This document shows positions 36,149-44,647 of a stretch of DNA of 64,000 nt, in pieces (position 1 is the stretch's first letter; every line of letters starts with the position of its first letter). The stretch lies in NCBI GenBank assembly GCA_019637615.1, contig JAHBVJ010000036.1, positions 1 through 64,000 on the forward strand, given 5' to 3'. The notes beneath the pieces were generated by a model that ran no database searches, was not told the origin of the DNA, and saw only the letters and a list, made by a program, of their open reading frames with translations. Position numbers and translations under genes: made by a program. Source of the DNA: Anaerolineae bacterium. Its GTDB lineage: Bacteria; Chloroflexota; Anaerolineae; Aggregatilineales; UBA2796.

Positions 36149-36278
36149 CTAAATAGCCACTTAATGAGTAAACGAACTAGTTTAGTGAAGTATACCCCCT
36201 ATGCACCGACTAATAAAGCATTAATCCGATCAATGGGAGCTTTATTCGAATTTAAGGTTATTTCCGTCACTATTCCCG

Positions 36279-36284
36279 TATAAT
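36279..36284 (+). promoter_or_regulatory. Candidate -10 box for the antiporter leader
   Basis: A TATAAT hexamer about 205 bases before the antiporter ATG. The -35 region is poor (GGTTAT/TTATTT). If used, transcription begins near 36291 and gives a leader of about 200 bases. Confidence 0.45.
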
Positions 36285-36334
36285 CAGGATACTCACGCAG
36301 AGTTGAGAGTATAACTGCGGATTCGACGGATTTT

Positions 36335-36400
36335 ATGCTTAATTACACGGCATGGCACAAACAGAGTAAACGCTGGCGCGGCAGTCGCTACGCCCCATGA
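36335..36400 (+). CDS. Possible 21-residue leader peptide
   Basis: ATG 36335 opens a frame reading MLNYTAWHKQSKRWRGSRYA and then Pro-stop. It is basic, with two Trp and a final Pro codon before UGA. A weak GGA lies four bases before the ATG. It sits upstream of the leader terminator, where an attenuating peptide would be expected. Conservation is untested, so it may be chance. Confidence 0.25.
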   Translation: MLNYTAWHKQSKRWRGSRYAP

Positions 36401-36435
36401 TGGGTCGTGCCTGACATCTAGGTTGTTCGCTGCGC

Positions 36436-36470
36436 AGCCGGACTTTAAATGACAAGTCCGGCTGTTGTTT
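36436..36470 (+). terminator. Intrinsic terminator directly before the antiporter
   Basis: CAGCCGGACTT and AAGTCCGGCTG are an exact 11-base-pair stem around TAAATGAC, followed by TTGTTTTAT. It lies about 20 bases before the ATG, and no plus-strand gene precedes it, since the aldolase is divergent. That position implies regulated read-through. Confidence 0.8.
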
Positions 36471-36487
36471 TATATAAGGAGAATATA

Positions 36488-37435
36488 ATGCTTCAACACG
36501 TAGTATTCGTCACGCTTGGGATGCTCGGATTATTCGTCGGTGGTGAGTGGTTGGTCAAAAGCGCGGCACGTTTGGCGAGTTCGTTTGGCGTGCCCGCCGT
36601 GATGATCGGGATGACGATTGTGGCGTGGGCGACTTCTGCACCGGAATTGGTCGTCAGCCTCGGCGCGGCGAGCAAAGGCGTCTCGGATATTACCATCGGC
36701 AACGCCATCGGTTCCAACATCGTGAACATCGGCTTGGTGTTGGGGCTGATCGGGCTGGTGTTTGGCGTGGGCGTCCATCGCGATCTGATCCAGCGCGAAA
36801 TGCCGATCATGCTGCTGACGACGCTGCTGCTGTTCGTGCTGGCAATGGACGGGACTTTGAGCCAGCTTGACGGCGCGATCATGTTTGGCGGGTTCGTGGC
36901 CTTCAACATCTACATCGTTCAAATCGCCCAGCGGGAGCGCGCCGCGATCAAGCAAGAATTGGAAGAAGATCATCTGCTTGAGCCAAAGGCTGACCGCCGC
37001 GTCGAGACGGCACGCTTAGTCGGCGGTATCGCGCTGTTGATCGTGGGTGCGAATCTGACGGTAGAAGGGGCGGTGGCGATGGCACGGCAGATCGGCGTGA
37101 GTGAATTGTTCATCGGCCTGACGCTGGTGGCGGTAGGCACCTCGCTGCCTGAAATCGCCGCATCGTTCACCGCCGCGCTGCGCAGACAGTCCGAGATCGC
37201 GGTGGGCAACATCATCGGCTCGAACATCGCTAACGTGCTCGGCATCGTCGGGCTGACGGCGCTCATCCGCCCGATCATGGTCGCGCCATCAGTACTCACG
37301 TTCGAGCTGCCCGCGCTGCTGGGGCTTTCGGCGCTGACGCTGCTGTTCGCGCGCAGTCAGTACATTAATCGGCGTCATGCGTTCGCGCTGCTATCCGTCT
37401 ACGCGGTGTTCATCATCGTCTCGTTCGGACGCTGA
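36488..37435 (+). CDS. Calcium/sodium antiporter (CaCA family, YrbG-like)
   Basis: A 315-residue membrane transporter with about ten helices in two inverted halves. The alpha-1 repeat is WATSAPELVVSLGAA with GNAIGSNIVNIGLVLG (Glu53 is the ion-binding acid), and alpha-2 is VGTSLPEIAASFTAAL with GNIIGSNIANVLGIVG. This is the standard K+-independent Na+/Ca2+ or H+/Ca2+ exchanger layout and length. AAGGAG lies seven bases before ATG 36488. Expression is likely controlled by the terminator-bearing leader at 36291-36487. The cation is probably Ca2+, but Mn2+ or other ions are possible. Confidence 0.93.
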   Translation: MLQHVVFVTLGMLGLFVGGEWLVKSAARLASSFGVPAVMIGMTIVAWATSAPELVVSLGAASKGVSDITIGNAIGSNIVNIGLVLGLIGLVFGVGVHRDLIQREMPIMLLTTLLLFVLAMDGTLSQLDGAIMFGGFVAFNIYIVQIAQRERAAIKQELEEDHLLEPKADRRVETARLVGGIALLIVGANLTVEGAVAMARQIGVSELFIGLTLVAVGTSLPEIAASFTAALRRQSEIAVGNIIGSNIANVLGIVGLTALIRPIMVAPSVLTFELPALLGLSALTLLFARSQYINRRHAFALLSVYAVFIIVSFGR

Positions 37436-37524
37436 CCGACCATAAAAAAAGTGTGAAGAATCTGCGTAAGTCGTGAATCTTGCCGTAAGATAGCCCTACT
37501 GCATTCTCAGGCAAGGCAATCATC

Positions 37525-38580
37525 GTGAATTGGTTCGACTACGCACAGCGGCGGAAGCTTGTCAAAGGTACGCGCAACCTCATCAAAACAATCTGTGTCC
37601 TGTACCTGATCGCGCTGACGGTTTATCTGCCGCTGCGGTTTATCATCGGTGATGGCGTGTGGTGGCTGAGTATGATCAACGCCATCGCGTTGATGCTGTT
37701 CGTGCCGCTCATCATCATCATCCCGATCTTGGGGCTGTTGCGTTCGCGCTTCGTGCTGCTAGGGGCGGCGATGGTGGGCGTGTGCGTAGTGTGGCTGACG
37801 CCGTACTACCTGCCCAAGGCCGTCGCCGCCTCCGACCATCCGACGCTCAAGGTCATCACCTTCAATATGTGGCGCTTCAACCCCGATGTGCCGCGCTTGG
37901 AGAGCTGGCTGCGCGAAAAACAGGCCGATATGGTGTTCCTGCAAGAGATCACGCCGGAATACGCGGCGGACGAGGTCAAGCGGCTGGCGGATGTGTATCC
38001 GTATCAGGCGGTGCAGACGTGGGGCGGCGGTAATTTGATCCTCTCTAAGCATCCGATTCTGGAGTGGAAAACGTTCCCGTCTCAGGAGAACGGCGGCGCG
38101 ATGATGATGCGGGCGGCGATCAGCTATCAGGGTCAAGACCTCGCCCTGTACAGCGTACACCTGTCGCGGCCTTCGGTCGATACGCAGATCGAGGGCGTCA
38201 GCTACGTCCCCAACTTCATCAAGACGCTGGTGGGTTATGATGACACAAGCCGCAATTCTCAGATTCAGCAATTGCTTGATCTGACCGCGACCGAAACCGT
38301 CCCGTATCTGGTGGCGGGAGATTTCAATATGAGCGACCAGTGCATGGTGTACTGGGACATCCGCGATAGGATGGGCGATACGTACCGCGAGGCAGGCTAT
38401 GGGCTTGGCGCGAGTTGGCCCGTGGGCGGCGTGAATGGGCGTCCGACGTACATGCCCGCCGTCGTGCGGATCGACTACGTCTGGCACAGCAGCCAATTCC
38501 GCGCTCTCACCGCCGAACTGGGGCCACAGCTAGGCTCGGATCATTACCCCGTGTACAGTGAGTTAGCGCTGGAGAAGTAA
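37525..38580 (+). CDS. Membrane-anchored endonuclease/exonuclease/phosphatase family protein
   Basis: A 351-residue protein with three N-terminal membrane helices (about 22-40, 45-68, 72-92) and a C-terminal EEP domain, probably outside the membrane. Active-site blocks are VITFNMWRFN, MVFLQEITPEY (metal Glu), YSVHLSRPS, VAGDFNMSDQ and LGSDHYPV (His-Asp). The family includes DNases, phospholipases and inositol phosphatases; membrane-bound bacterial forms are largely unassigned. The start is GTG 37525 preceded by GGCAAGG. Confidence 0.87.
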   Translation: MNWFDYAQRRKLVKGTRNLIKTICVLYLIALTVYLPLRFIIGDGVWWLSMINAIALMLFVPLIIIIPILGLLRSRFVLLGAAMVGVCVVWLTPYYLPKAVAASDHPTLKVITFNMWRFNPDVPRLESWLREKQADMVFLQEITPEYAADEVKRLADVYPYQAVQTWGGGNLILSKHPILEWKTFPSQENGGAMMMRAAISYQGQDLALYSVHLSRPSVDTQIEGVSYVPNFIKTLVGYDDTSRNSQIQQLLDLTATETVPYLVAGDFNMSDQCMVYWDIRDRMGDTYREAGYGLGASWPVGGVNGRPTYMPAVVRIDYVWHSSQFRALTAELGPQLGSDHYPVYSELALEK

Positions 38581-38585
38581 AACAA

Positions 38586-38615
38586 AGAGGCAAGGAATAA
38601 TGTTTCCCTGCCTCT
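38586..38615. terminator. Hairpin between convergent genes
   Basis: AGAGGCAAGGAA pairs with TTCCCTGCCTCT (one G-T pair) around TAATGT. It separates the EEP protein and the ferredoxin, which converge, and can serve both. Confidence 0.7.
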
Positions 38616-38649
38616 CGAAAATTGCCAATTGGCTAACCGAACCGTCAGA

Positions 38650-38997
38650 TTACTTGCCGAGCGCCTTGTAGCCGGGGCCTTTCTGGAAGTAATCGTAGTT
38701 GGGCTGGATGTCGGTGGTCAGGTCAACCACTTCGCCAGCATTCTTGTACTTGGCACCGCCGAACGGATAACGCTCTTGATCGTCGGCTAGTTCGTAAGCC
38801 TGCGGGACTTCATCTTCGGGGAAAATGGCTTCATAGGGGCATTCGGGCACGCACGCGCCGCAGTCGATGCAGGTATCGGGGTCAATGAAGTACCAAGGCC
38901 ATTCCGCTTCAGGAATACCGGGGACAATGCATTCAACCGGACAAACTTCGACACATGCGCCGTCGCGCAGACACAGACTCGTAATAATGTGGGTCAT
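38650..38997 (-). CDS. Ferredoxin with two iron-sulfur clusters
   Basis: A 115-residue ferredoxin. The first cluster site is CLRDGACVEVCPVEC (spacing C-x5-C-x3-C-x3-C) and the second is CIDCGACVPECP (the classic C-x2-C-x2-C-x3-CP). The spacing resembles 7Fe/8Fe ferredoxins of the FdxA type. A hydrophilic 45-residue tail follows. The start is ATG 38997 (MTHIITSLC); upstream codons in the same frame lack family similarity. It is an electron carrier; its partner is unknown. Confidence 0.92.
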   Translation of the reverse strand: MTHIITSLCLRDGACVEVCPVECIVPGIPEAEWPWYFIDPDTCIDCGACVPECPYEAIFPEDEVPQAYELADDQERYPFGGAKYKNAGEVVDLTTDIQPNYDYFQKGPGYKALGK

Positions 38998-39135
38998 TTG
39001 ATCATCTCCACTGGATAGGACAAAAACCAAGGTATTGATTACCGAGGTGAATTTGTGGGTACTATAACAGGGTGCGGATGCTGATTCTGTGACTTTTGAT
39101 CCATTTTTCAAACGAGTTCACCATACGAGTTCATC

Positions 39136-39984
39136 ATGCAAATCATCACTACCATTGCTGAGTTTCGAGCGGTGCGGGCGGCAGTTCATGGCGCGTTGGG
39201 GTTGGTGCCCACGATGGGTTTTCTGCATGAAGGCCACCTTAGCCTCGTAGAGCGCGCGTTGAGCGCTAACGCACAGGTTGCTGTGAGCATTTTCGTCAAC
39301 CCCACACAGTTCGGCCCCAACGAAGATTTCAGCCGCTATCCACGCGACACTGACCGCGACCTCGCGCTGCTGCGTAAAGAAGGCGTGCAATGGGTGTTTA
39401 TGCCCACGGTTGAGGAGATGTATCCACAAGGGTTCCAAACGTATGTGGAGGTGACGGGCGTATCGCAGGGACTGGAGGGTGAGCGCCGTCCGGGGCATTT
39501 TCGCGGCGTGGCGACGGTCGTCACCAAGCTGTTCAATATCGTCCAGCCCGACCGCGCTTACTTCGGGCAGAAAGACGCGCAGCAGGTGGCGGTGATCCGG
39601 CGGATGGTGGCTGATCTGGCGATGCCGCTGGAAATCGTGGTCGTGCCTACCATGCGCGCCGACGATGGCTTGGCATTGAGTTCGCGCAATACGTATCTCT
39701 CCGAGGAGCAGCGTAGCGCCGCGCCCATCGTGTACCGCGCGTTGATGGCCGCCCATGCCCGCTACACGGCTGGCGACCGCGAACCTGAGCATTTGCGCGC
39801 GGCCATGTTGACGACACTGCACACGGAGCCGCTGGCAAAGGTGGAATACGTGAGCGCGGCAGACGCGGACAGTTTGGAAGAGCTAACCGCCTCCAGTGTG
39901 CGCCCGATTTTGCTCTCCTTGGCGGTGCGCTTCGGGCGGACTCGCTTGATCGACAATCTTGTCTTAAGCCAAAGTAAGAATTGA
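39136..39984 (+). CDS. panC: Pantothenate synthetase
   Basis: Cytoplasmic enzyme that joins pantoate and beta-alanine with ATP to make pantothenate, precursor of coenzyme A. The 282 residues match the family. ATP-site motifs are PTMGFLHEGHLSLV (HIGH type, about 27-40), the pantoate loop FVNPTQFGPNEDFSRYPR and YFGQKDAQQVAVIRRM, followed by SSRNTYLSEEQR (KMSKS-like). panB and panD are not in this window. It stands alone, downstream of and divergent from the ferredoxin gene. Confidence 0.97.
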   Translation: MQIITTIAEFRAVRAAVHGALGLVPTMGFLHEGHLSLVERALSANAQVAVSIFVNPTQFGPNEDFSRYPRDTDRDLALLRKEGVQWVFMPTVEEMYPQGFQTYVEVTGVSQGLEGERRPGHFRGVATVVTKLFNIVQPDRAYFGQKDAQQVAVIRRMVADLAMPLEIVVVPTMRADDGLALSSRNTYLSEEQRSAAPIVYRALMAAHARYTAGDREPEHLRAAMLTTLHTEPLAKVEYVSAADADSLEELTASSVRPILLSLAVRFGRTRLIDNLVLSQSKN

Positions 39985-40087
39985 CAGAATTGATCACATC
40001 AAATGCTTATCGATTCTACTTGTTTTCTTCATAAGTATGGGGTTATGCTTTGTTTATCCGATATTCTGTCGTAAAGGAATCGTTACT

Positions 40088-41260
40088 ATGGTGCGCATAA
40101 GCCGTTTAGGGCTGGCATTGATGTTAGTTGTCACCTTGACGTTTGGCGCGGTAGCAGGAACCGTGATCAATAGTTCTCTGCTGCGCGTACAGGGTCAAGA
40201 CTCCGCTGATCAACAATCCGTGCTTCTTCAAAATCTTTACAAACAAATTAATCCGTCCGTGGTGAGCATTGACGTGCGCCTCCCGGCGGATGCCGCTAAC
40301 CTCGATCTGCTGCCGACGAACCCCGATGATGAAAACGCGCCGCTCGTCCGCGCGGCAGGATCGGGCTTCGTGTACGACGATCAGGGGCATATCGTTACCA
40401 ACGCGCACGTCGTTGAAAACGCGCGCCGCATCACCGTGAATTTCGCGGATGGCACCTCTATCGAAGGCAAGACGGTCGGCTCCGATGTGGACGCGGATTT
40501 GGCAGTGGTTCAGATCGATGCCAGCAAGATCACGCTGCCCCGCGCGCTCACGCTGGCTGACTCCGACAAGTTGGAAGTCGGGCAGCGCGCGATTGCCATC
40601 GGCAACCCATTCAACAACCCCGGCACCATGACGCAAGGCATCGTGAGCGCGCTCGGTCGGTCGCTGTTCGGACGGCAGATCGGCACCTCGCAGTTCCGCA
40701 TCCCGCAGGTGATCCAGACCGACGCCGCGATCAACCCCGGCAATTCGGGTGGCCCGCTGCTCAACGCCAACGGTGAAGTGATCGGCGTGAATACGGCGAT
40801 CTGGTCACAGGTGCGTCAGTCGTCGGGCGTGGGCTATGCCGTGCCGTCGAACATCATCCGTTATGTTGCCGATGCGATCATCGCGACGGGCAAGGCGGAG
40901 CATTCGTACCTCGGCATTTCGGGCAGCAGCATGACCGTCGAGATCAATGAGGAAATGGGACTCGATCCGAAGTTCAAGGGCGTCTTGATCCAGCAGGTGT
41001 CGCCACGCACGCCAGCTTCCGAAGCGGGCTTGAAGGCCGGCACCAAGAAGATCACGATTGACGATATTGATGTCACCGTTGGCGGTGATGTCATCGTCGG
41101 CATCGATGACCTGACCATCACCAAATTCGATGACTTGCTTGGCTACCTGTTCGTGAAGACCAAGCCCGGTCAGACCGTCACGTTGAAGGTGTACCGCAAG
41201 GGCGAGACGATTGAAGTGCCCGTGACGCTCGTGGCGCGCCCTGATACGATCGCTGAGTAA
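40088..41260 (+). CDS. HtrA/DegP-like serine protease
   Basis: A 390-residue envelope protease. Residues 1-30 are a signal peptide or membrane anchor. The trypsin-like catalytic triad is His107 in VTNAHVVE, Asp137 in DVDADLAVV and Ser220 in INPGNSGGPLL. One C-terminal PDZ domain (about 285-380) contains VLIQQVSPRTPASEAGLKAG. It degrades or refolds damaged exported proteins. ATG 40088 has AAAGGA about eight bases upstream. A strong terminator follows. Confidence 0.94.
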   Translation: MVRISRLGLALMLVVTLTFGAVAGTVINSSLLRVQGQDSADQQSVLLQNLYKQINPSVVSIDVRLPADAANLDLLPTNPDDENAPLVRAAGSGFVYDDQGHIVTNAHVVENARRITVNFADGTSIEGKTVGSDVDADLAVVQIDASKITLPRALTLADSDKLEVGQRAIAIGNPFNNPGTMTQGIVSALGRSLFGRQIGTSQFRIPQVIQTDAAINPGNSGGPLLNANGEVIGVNTAIWSQVRQSSGVGYAVPSNIIRYVADAIIATGKAEHSYLGISGSSMTVEINEEMGLDPKFKGVLIQQVSPRTPASEAGLKAGTKKITIDDIDVTVGGDVIVGIDDLTITKFDDLLGYLFVKTKPGQTVTLKVYRKGETIEVPVTLVARPDTIAE

Positions 41261-41285
41261 CTTCTCACATAACGAATGTTCATCA

Positions 41286-41314
41286 AAGCCCTTCGTCGAT
41301 TGGACGAAGGGCTT
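41286..41314. terminator. Strong terminator after the HtrA protease gene
   Basis: AAGCCCTTCGTC and GACGAAGGGCTT are an exact 12-base-pair stem around GATTG. TTTT follows on the plus strand, and the minus strand has a matching T stretch, so it can also stop the convergent regulator gene. Confidence 0.9.
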
Positions 41315-41353
41315 TTCTGTGCCAAGTGAATCTATGCCAAGGCGGCGTACGTG

Positions 41354-43756
41354 CTACTCAGATTCCGTGATAGCCATCAGCGCATATTCCACGGCGCGAT
41401 CCATCGACATCAGTTGCCCTTCAGCATAGGCAACTGCGAACGTCGCCTCATCAAGCTGGGCAAGGGCGACCGCGATGGTACGTTTGTATTCTGCTTTAGC
41501 CCGTACATTGAATTGATAGGGAAAAGTAAACAGCACGGAGATGTGATTGCTCAGCGCTCCGAGCAACTGTGCTCCACGTTGTGGTTCTCCCTGAAGGCAA
41601 AAAATCTCCGCCATGCCGATCAGATCGAGTGCCAAGTAGAGCCTCCCCGGAGTACCTATCTGTTTACCAAACCTCAGACTCTCTGCAAACAATATCTTGG
41701 CTCGCTCGTCCTCGCCCCGCAAATGCGCAAGCTGTCCCAATTGACAAAGAACTAGGTGGATACCATTCTTGTAGCCCAGTTCGCGAAACAGCGCCAAACT
41801 TTCGAGGTTTATGGGTTCTGTTCGAGCGTCTATCGTTTCCCAAATCCAGTCTGCCTTAGCCCGACTATATAGCAACCAAGACAAGACACTTTTATCCCCA
41901 GCTTGACGCGCCAGACTGATCCCCTCCAACACCATTCTGCCACCGCGTCGCAAAAGCGCTTCGCACATGCCCCACTGATCTCCGAGCGCTCTGAATAGTG
42001 TCAGCGCTTTCTCCAGAAGTGTGATATCTTCTCCCTGTTGCGGTGCTCCGACAAGCCCTAAGCTACAGAGAAGCCAAGCCGCGATCAATCTATCATCCAC
42101 ATGGGGAAACAACGCCATGCCTTCTTCATACAGTGTTTCCAAGCGCGTCCTGTCATTGATCTCGAAGTACAATTCTAGGAGGTGGTGGACAGCTTTAGCC
42201 CTTATCGCAACTACAGCTTGACTGCCCGCTACAAGCAGCTTTTCTAACCACTCACAGCCTTCGCGCCAGTACGTGCGCCGATTCCAATACCAGCCAAGCG
42301 CACCAGCCAACTGTAAGCCTGCCTCTGCTTCTCCAGCCGCTAATGCCCAGCCCAGCGCTGCCCGAAAGTTGTCATGTTCGATCTCTAGGCGATCCATCGA
42401 GACCATGTGCTGAGGGCCAAACAGCCGTCGTTCAATCTGTTCGGCTAGTGCCAAGAAATAGTGAAAATGTTGAGCTTCGGCACCCTCGTGCGAGTCGCGG
42501 AGCTTATCGGTCGCAAACTGCCGTAGGAGTTCGTGCATCTCATAGCGCCCTATTGCATTGAGACGAACGAGCGACTTATCAACCAGACCAGCCATCAACG
42601 ATAGATGAGCACGTGCGACTTGCTCAGCCGCGTCCGGGTCGATGCCACCGCGGAAAACGGATAACTTCATCAGGGCGCTGCATTCGTCATCGGAGAGCAA
42701 CTTCCATGAGTGTTCAAATACAGCACGTAGGCTGCGATGACGATCAGGAACATTGCGTACCGATGTCGCCAGAAAGTTCGCGTTTTGTCTGATCTTCGCC
42801 GCGATCTGGTGGCAGGGCATCACACGTAGCCAAGTGGCAGCCAATTCGATCCCCAACGGCATCCCTTCCACCGCCTGACAAATATCAATCACGGCGTCCT
42901 GATTGCCTTCCAGCGAAAAAGTATGCTGCAAACGGTTTGCTGTCTGTACAAACAACTCGACAGCACTGTAACGACCTATCTCCTCGTTGGTTTTCTGAGC
43001 AGGAAACGACAACCCTTCTACCTGAAGTACCCATTCCTCGTGCAAATTGAGCCGTTCGCGCGAAGTCGCCAAGATTTTCACACGGAGTGAATCTGCCAAT
43101 AGGTCAGTTAGCAGCCCAATTCCATCCAGTAAATGCTCGCAGTTATCCATAACTAGCAATATATGCTTACCGCGCAGGAAGTTCACCACCTGCCTCTTGG
43201 GGTCTTCCTGACCGTAAAATGAAAGCTGTAGAACGCTGGCGATTGCAGCCACTATCAACGCAGATGAACCAACTGGCGCTAACGATACGAAATAGACTCC
43301 ATCGGCAAAATCCCCAGTTCTAGCCGCTGCCGCTTGCACGGCTAGGCGGGTCTTACCAGTCCCCCCTAACCCAATCAGAGTTAACAACCGACAATGCGGA
43401 TCCGTCAACCGATCCGCGATCTGGGCTAGTTCAGTCTCCCTACCAAGAAAAGGAGTCGATTGTGAAGGTATGACGGAGACTGGCATCGGGGAAGTCAAAT
43501 CGAGAGGCAAGGCCGATGAAGTGTCGATCATCCGACGGGCGAAACTTACAAAGCTGGTTCGTGACTCCACCGATATGGCAAGCACATCGGCAAACCGCTC
43601 TGCAATCTGTTTAGAAGGACGGCGTATATCTGCTTCGATCTTCTGAATCGTGGTTAACGCACAACCAACTTGATCCGCGAGTTCCGCTTGTGTTAAGTCA
43701 AGGGCTTTACGTCGTCGCCGAAGCCAACCGCCGAATGATTCACCTGTGTTCATCAT
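41354..43756 (-). CDS. XRE-HTH / NTPase / TPR transcriptional regulator
   Basis: An 800-residue STAND-type regulator. An N-terminal XRE helix-turn-helix (about 8-65, LTQAELADQVGCALTTIQKI) is followed by an NB-ARC-like NTPase with Walker A IGLGGTGKTRLA (128-139) and Walker B LLVMDNCEHL (Asp204), plus the GxP-type motif GMPLGIELAATWLR. The last 400 residues are helical repeats, TPR-like (for example the block from WALAAGEAEAGLQLAGALGW). This design (AfsR/MalT-like) is thought to be an ATP-switched activator. Its targets are unknown; the gene diverges from the small membrane protein at 43949. Codon use is AT-richer than neighbouring housekeeping genes. Confidence 0.9.
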   Translation of the reverse strand: MMNTGESFGGWLRRRRKALDLTQAELADQVGCALTTIQKIEADIRRPSKQIAERFADVLAISVESRTSFVSFARRMIDTSSALPLDLTSPMPVSVIPSQSTPFLGRETELAQIADRLTDPHCRLLTLIGLGGTGKTRLAVQAAAARTGDFADGVYFVSLAPVGSSALIVAAIASVLQLSFYGQEDPKRQVVNFLRGKHILLVMDNCEHLLDGIGLLTDLLADSLRVKILATSRERLNLHEEWVLQVEGLSFPAQKTNEEIGRYSAVELFVQTANRLQHTFSLEGNQDAVIDICQAVEGMPLGIELAATWLRVMPCHQIAAKIRQNANFLATSVRNVPDRHRSLRAVFEHSWKLLSDDECSALMKLSVFRGGIDPDAAEQVARAHLSLMAGLVDKSLVRLNAIGRYEMHELLRQFATDKLRDSHEGAEAQHFHYFLALAEQIERRLFGPQHMVSMDRLEIEHDNFRAALGWALAAGEAEAGLQLAGALGWYWNRRTYWREGCEWLEKLLVAGSQAVVAIRAKAVHHLLELYFEINDRTRLETLYEEGMALFPHVDDRLIAAWLLCSLGLVGAPQQGEDITLLEKALTLFRALGDQWGMCEALLRRGGRMVLEGISLARQAGDKSVLSWLLYSRAKADWIWETIDARTEPINLESLALFRELGYKNGIHLVLCQLGQLAHLRGEDERAKILFAESLRFGKQIGTPGRLYLALDLIGMAEIFCLQGEPQRGAQLLGALSNHISVLFTFPYQFNVRAKAEYKRTIAVALAQLDEATFAVAYAEGQLMSMDRAVEYALMAITESE

Positions 43757-43948
43757 TATCCCCTTCCTTAAAACATAATTATGGCATGTTTGTTACCGCC
43801 TAGTCGATTGATCTCCTTCTTGTCCGTTCATTTGTCCACTTTTTTGTACGGCATTAGCACCCAATCGTCCCGAACAACATGTTCCACTTCCGGTAAACAA
43901 CCCGCGCTATCAGTGACTAAGCGCAGTCAAAAGACTGGAGAGACTTAA

Positions 43949-44542
43949 ATGGCGATCTCAAGTTGGTGGGCAGCCAGAAGGATAGGGCAACGCTATGCGC
44001 AATCTGACGCAACCAAAGTCATTCGATTGCGGCGACCGCTACTGTGTATCAATGTTGCAGCTTGGATGTTGGTCTCGCTCATGTTGATTATTCTTGGCGT
44101 GATGATACTTGCCTCTCGCAGAATGCCCCTCGAACTCCCAGACCTTCCTTCAGAGTATCTGCCGGGTCACAGCCTACCCTTAATCGCTAAGGATGCGACT
44201 TGCATTCAATCCGAAACTCACTATGTTTCCTGCCGAACACAACTCTATGGTCAGGAAGTCAACGTATTTTATGATCAATCAACCCGCATGATAGTTCGCA
44301 CTGGCATCAAGGTGGATAACCATACTATTGGCGAATTCGTCACCGCATGGGGGCAGCCCACCGGCTTTGACAGACAAGGGAACACGATTGCCATTTATTG
44401 GGGAACACGCACCGCCATTTTGTATGTAACGTCGTTTCATCCAACTAGCCGAGTTGCCTTAATCCGATTTGATTTTGAGCCACAACCAGCATCAGCGTGG
44501 CACGGCTTCGCAAGCTCTGAAAACGCTGAAGAAACATCATAG
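43949..44542 (+). CDS. Hypothetical membrane-anchored protein
   Basis: A 197-residue protein with one membrane helix (about 34-56) and a C-terminal domain that is probably outside the membrane. The motif TIGEFVTAWGQPTGFDRQG resembles LADAIHIWGTPLGSS in the protein at 32100-32795, suggesting one family of small outer-surface domains. Two Cys (in ATCIQSETHYVSCR) may form a disulfide. GGAGAG precedes the ATG. It is divergent from the XRE-NTPase regulator, so it may be that protein's target. AT-richer codon use. Confidence 0.6.
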   Translation: MAISSWWAARRIGQRYAQSDATKVIRLRRPLLCINVAAWMLVSLMLIILGVMILASRRMPLELPDLPSEYLPGHSLPLIAKDATCIQSETHYVSCRTQLYGQEVNVFYDQSTRMIVRTGIKVDNHTIGEFVTAWGQPTGFDRQGNTIAIYWGTRTAILYVTSFHPTSRVALIRFDFEPQPASAWHGFASSENAEETS

Positions 44543-44605
44543 CCAAGCCTATTCAGGATAAATTTACCCCGCCGAGCTGAGAATGGAGACATAAACTGGG
44601 TATGA

Positions 44606-44630
44606 CTTACGCGTTTATGAACGCGATAAG
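44606..44630. promoter_or_regulatory. Inverted repeat upstream of the Cys-rich gene
   Basis: CTTACGCGTT and AACGCGATAAG pair around TATG with a single bulged base. TATGACTTA occurs at 44601-44609 and again at 44640-44648, flanking the repeat. A metal-responsive operator is a possible reading, but no known box matches. Confidence 0.4.
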
Positions 44631-44647
44631 TAGCTAGGATATGACTT

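Larger units (their letters stand above)
36291..36487 (+). ncRNA. Structured leader (candidate riboswitch or attenuator) before the antiporter
   Basis: About 200 bases between a TATAAT box and the antiporter start, with several pairable segments (for example GGCAC 36354-36358 with GTGCC 36407-36411; CCCAT/ATGGG near 36394-36404). It ends in an intrinsic terminator at 36436-36470. A 21-codon frame (36335-36400) lies inside. It does not match any riboswitch consensus I know. Confidence 0.5.

Noticed and set aside
36318..36330. GGATTCGACGG, which matches the 5' conserved part of tmRNA
   Set aside because: The region up to the antiporter is only about 170 bases, there is no T-arm or CCA end, and the acceptor pairing is absent. 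It is treated as part of the leader RNA.
41354..43756. STAND protein as an Avs-type antiviral system
   Set aside because: It has an N-terminal DNA-binding HTH and no effector nuclease, protease or toxin domain; the AfsR/MalT-type regulator is the simpler reading.
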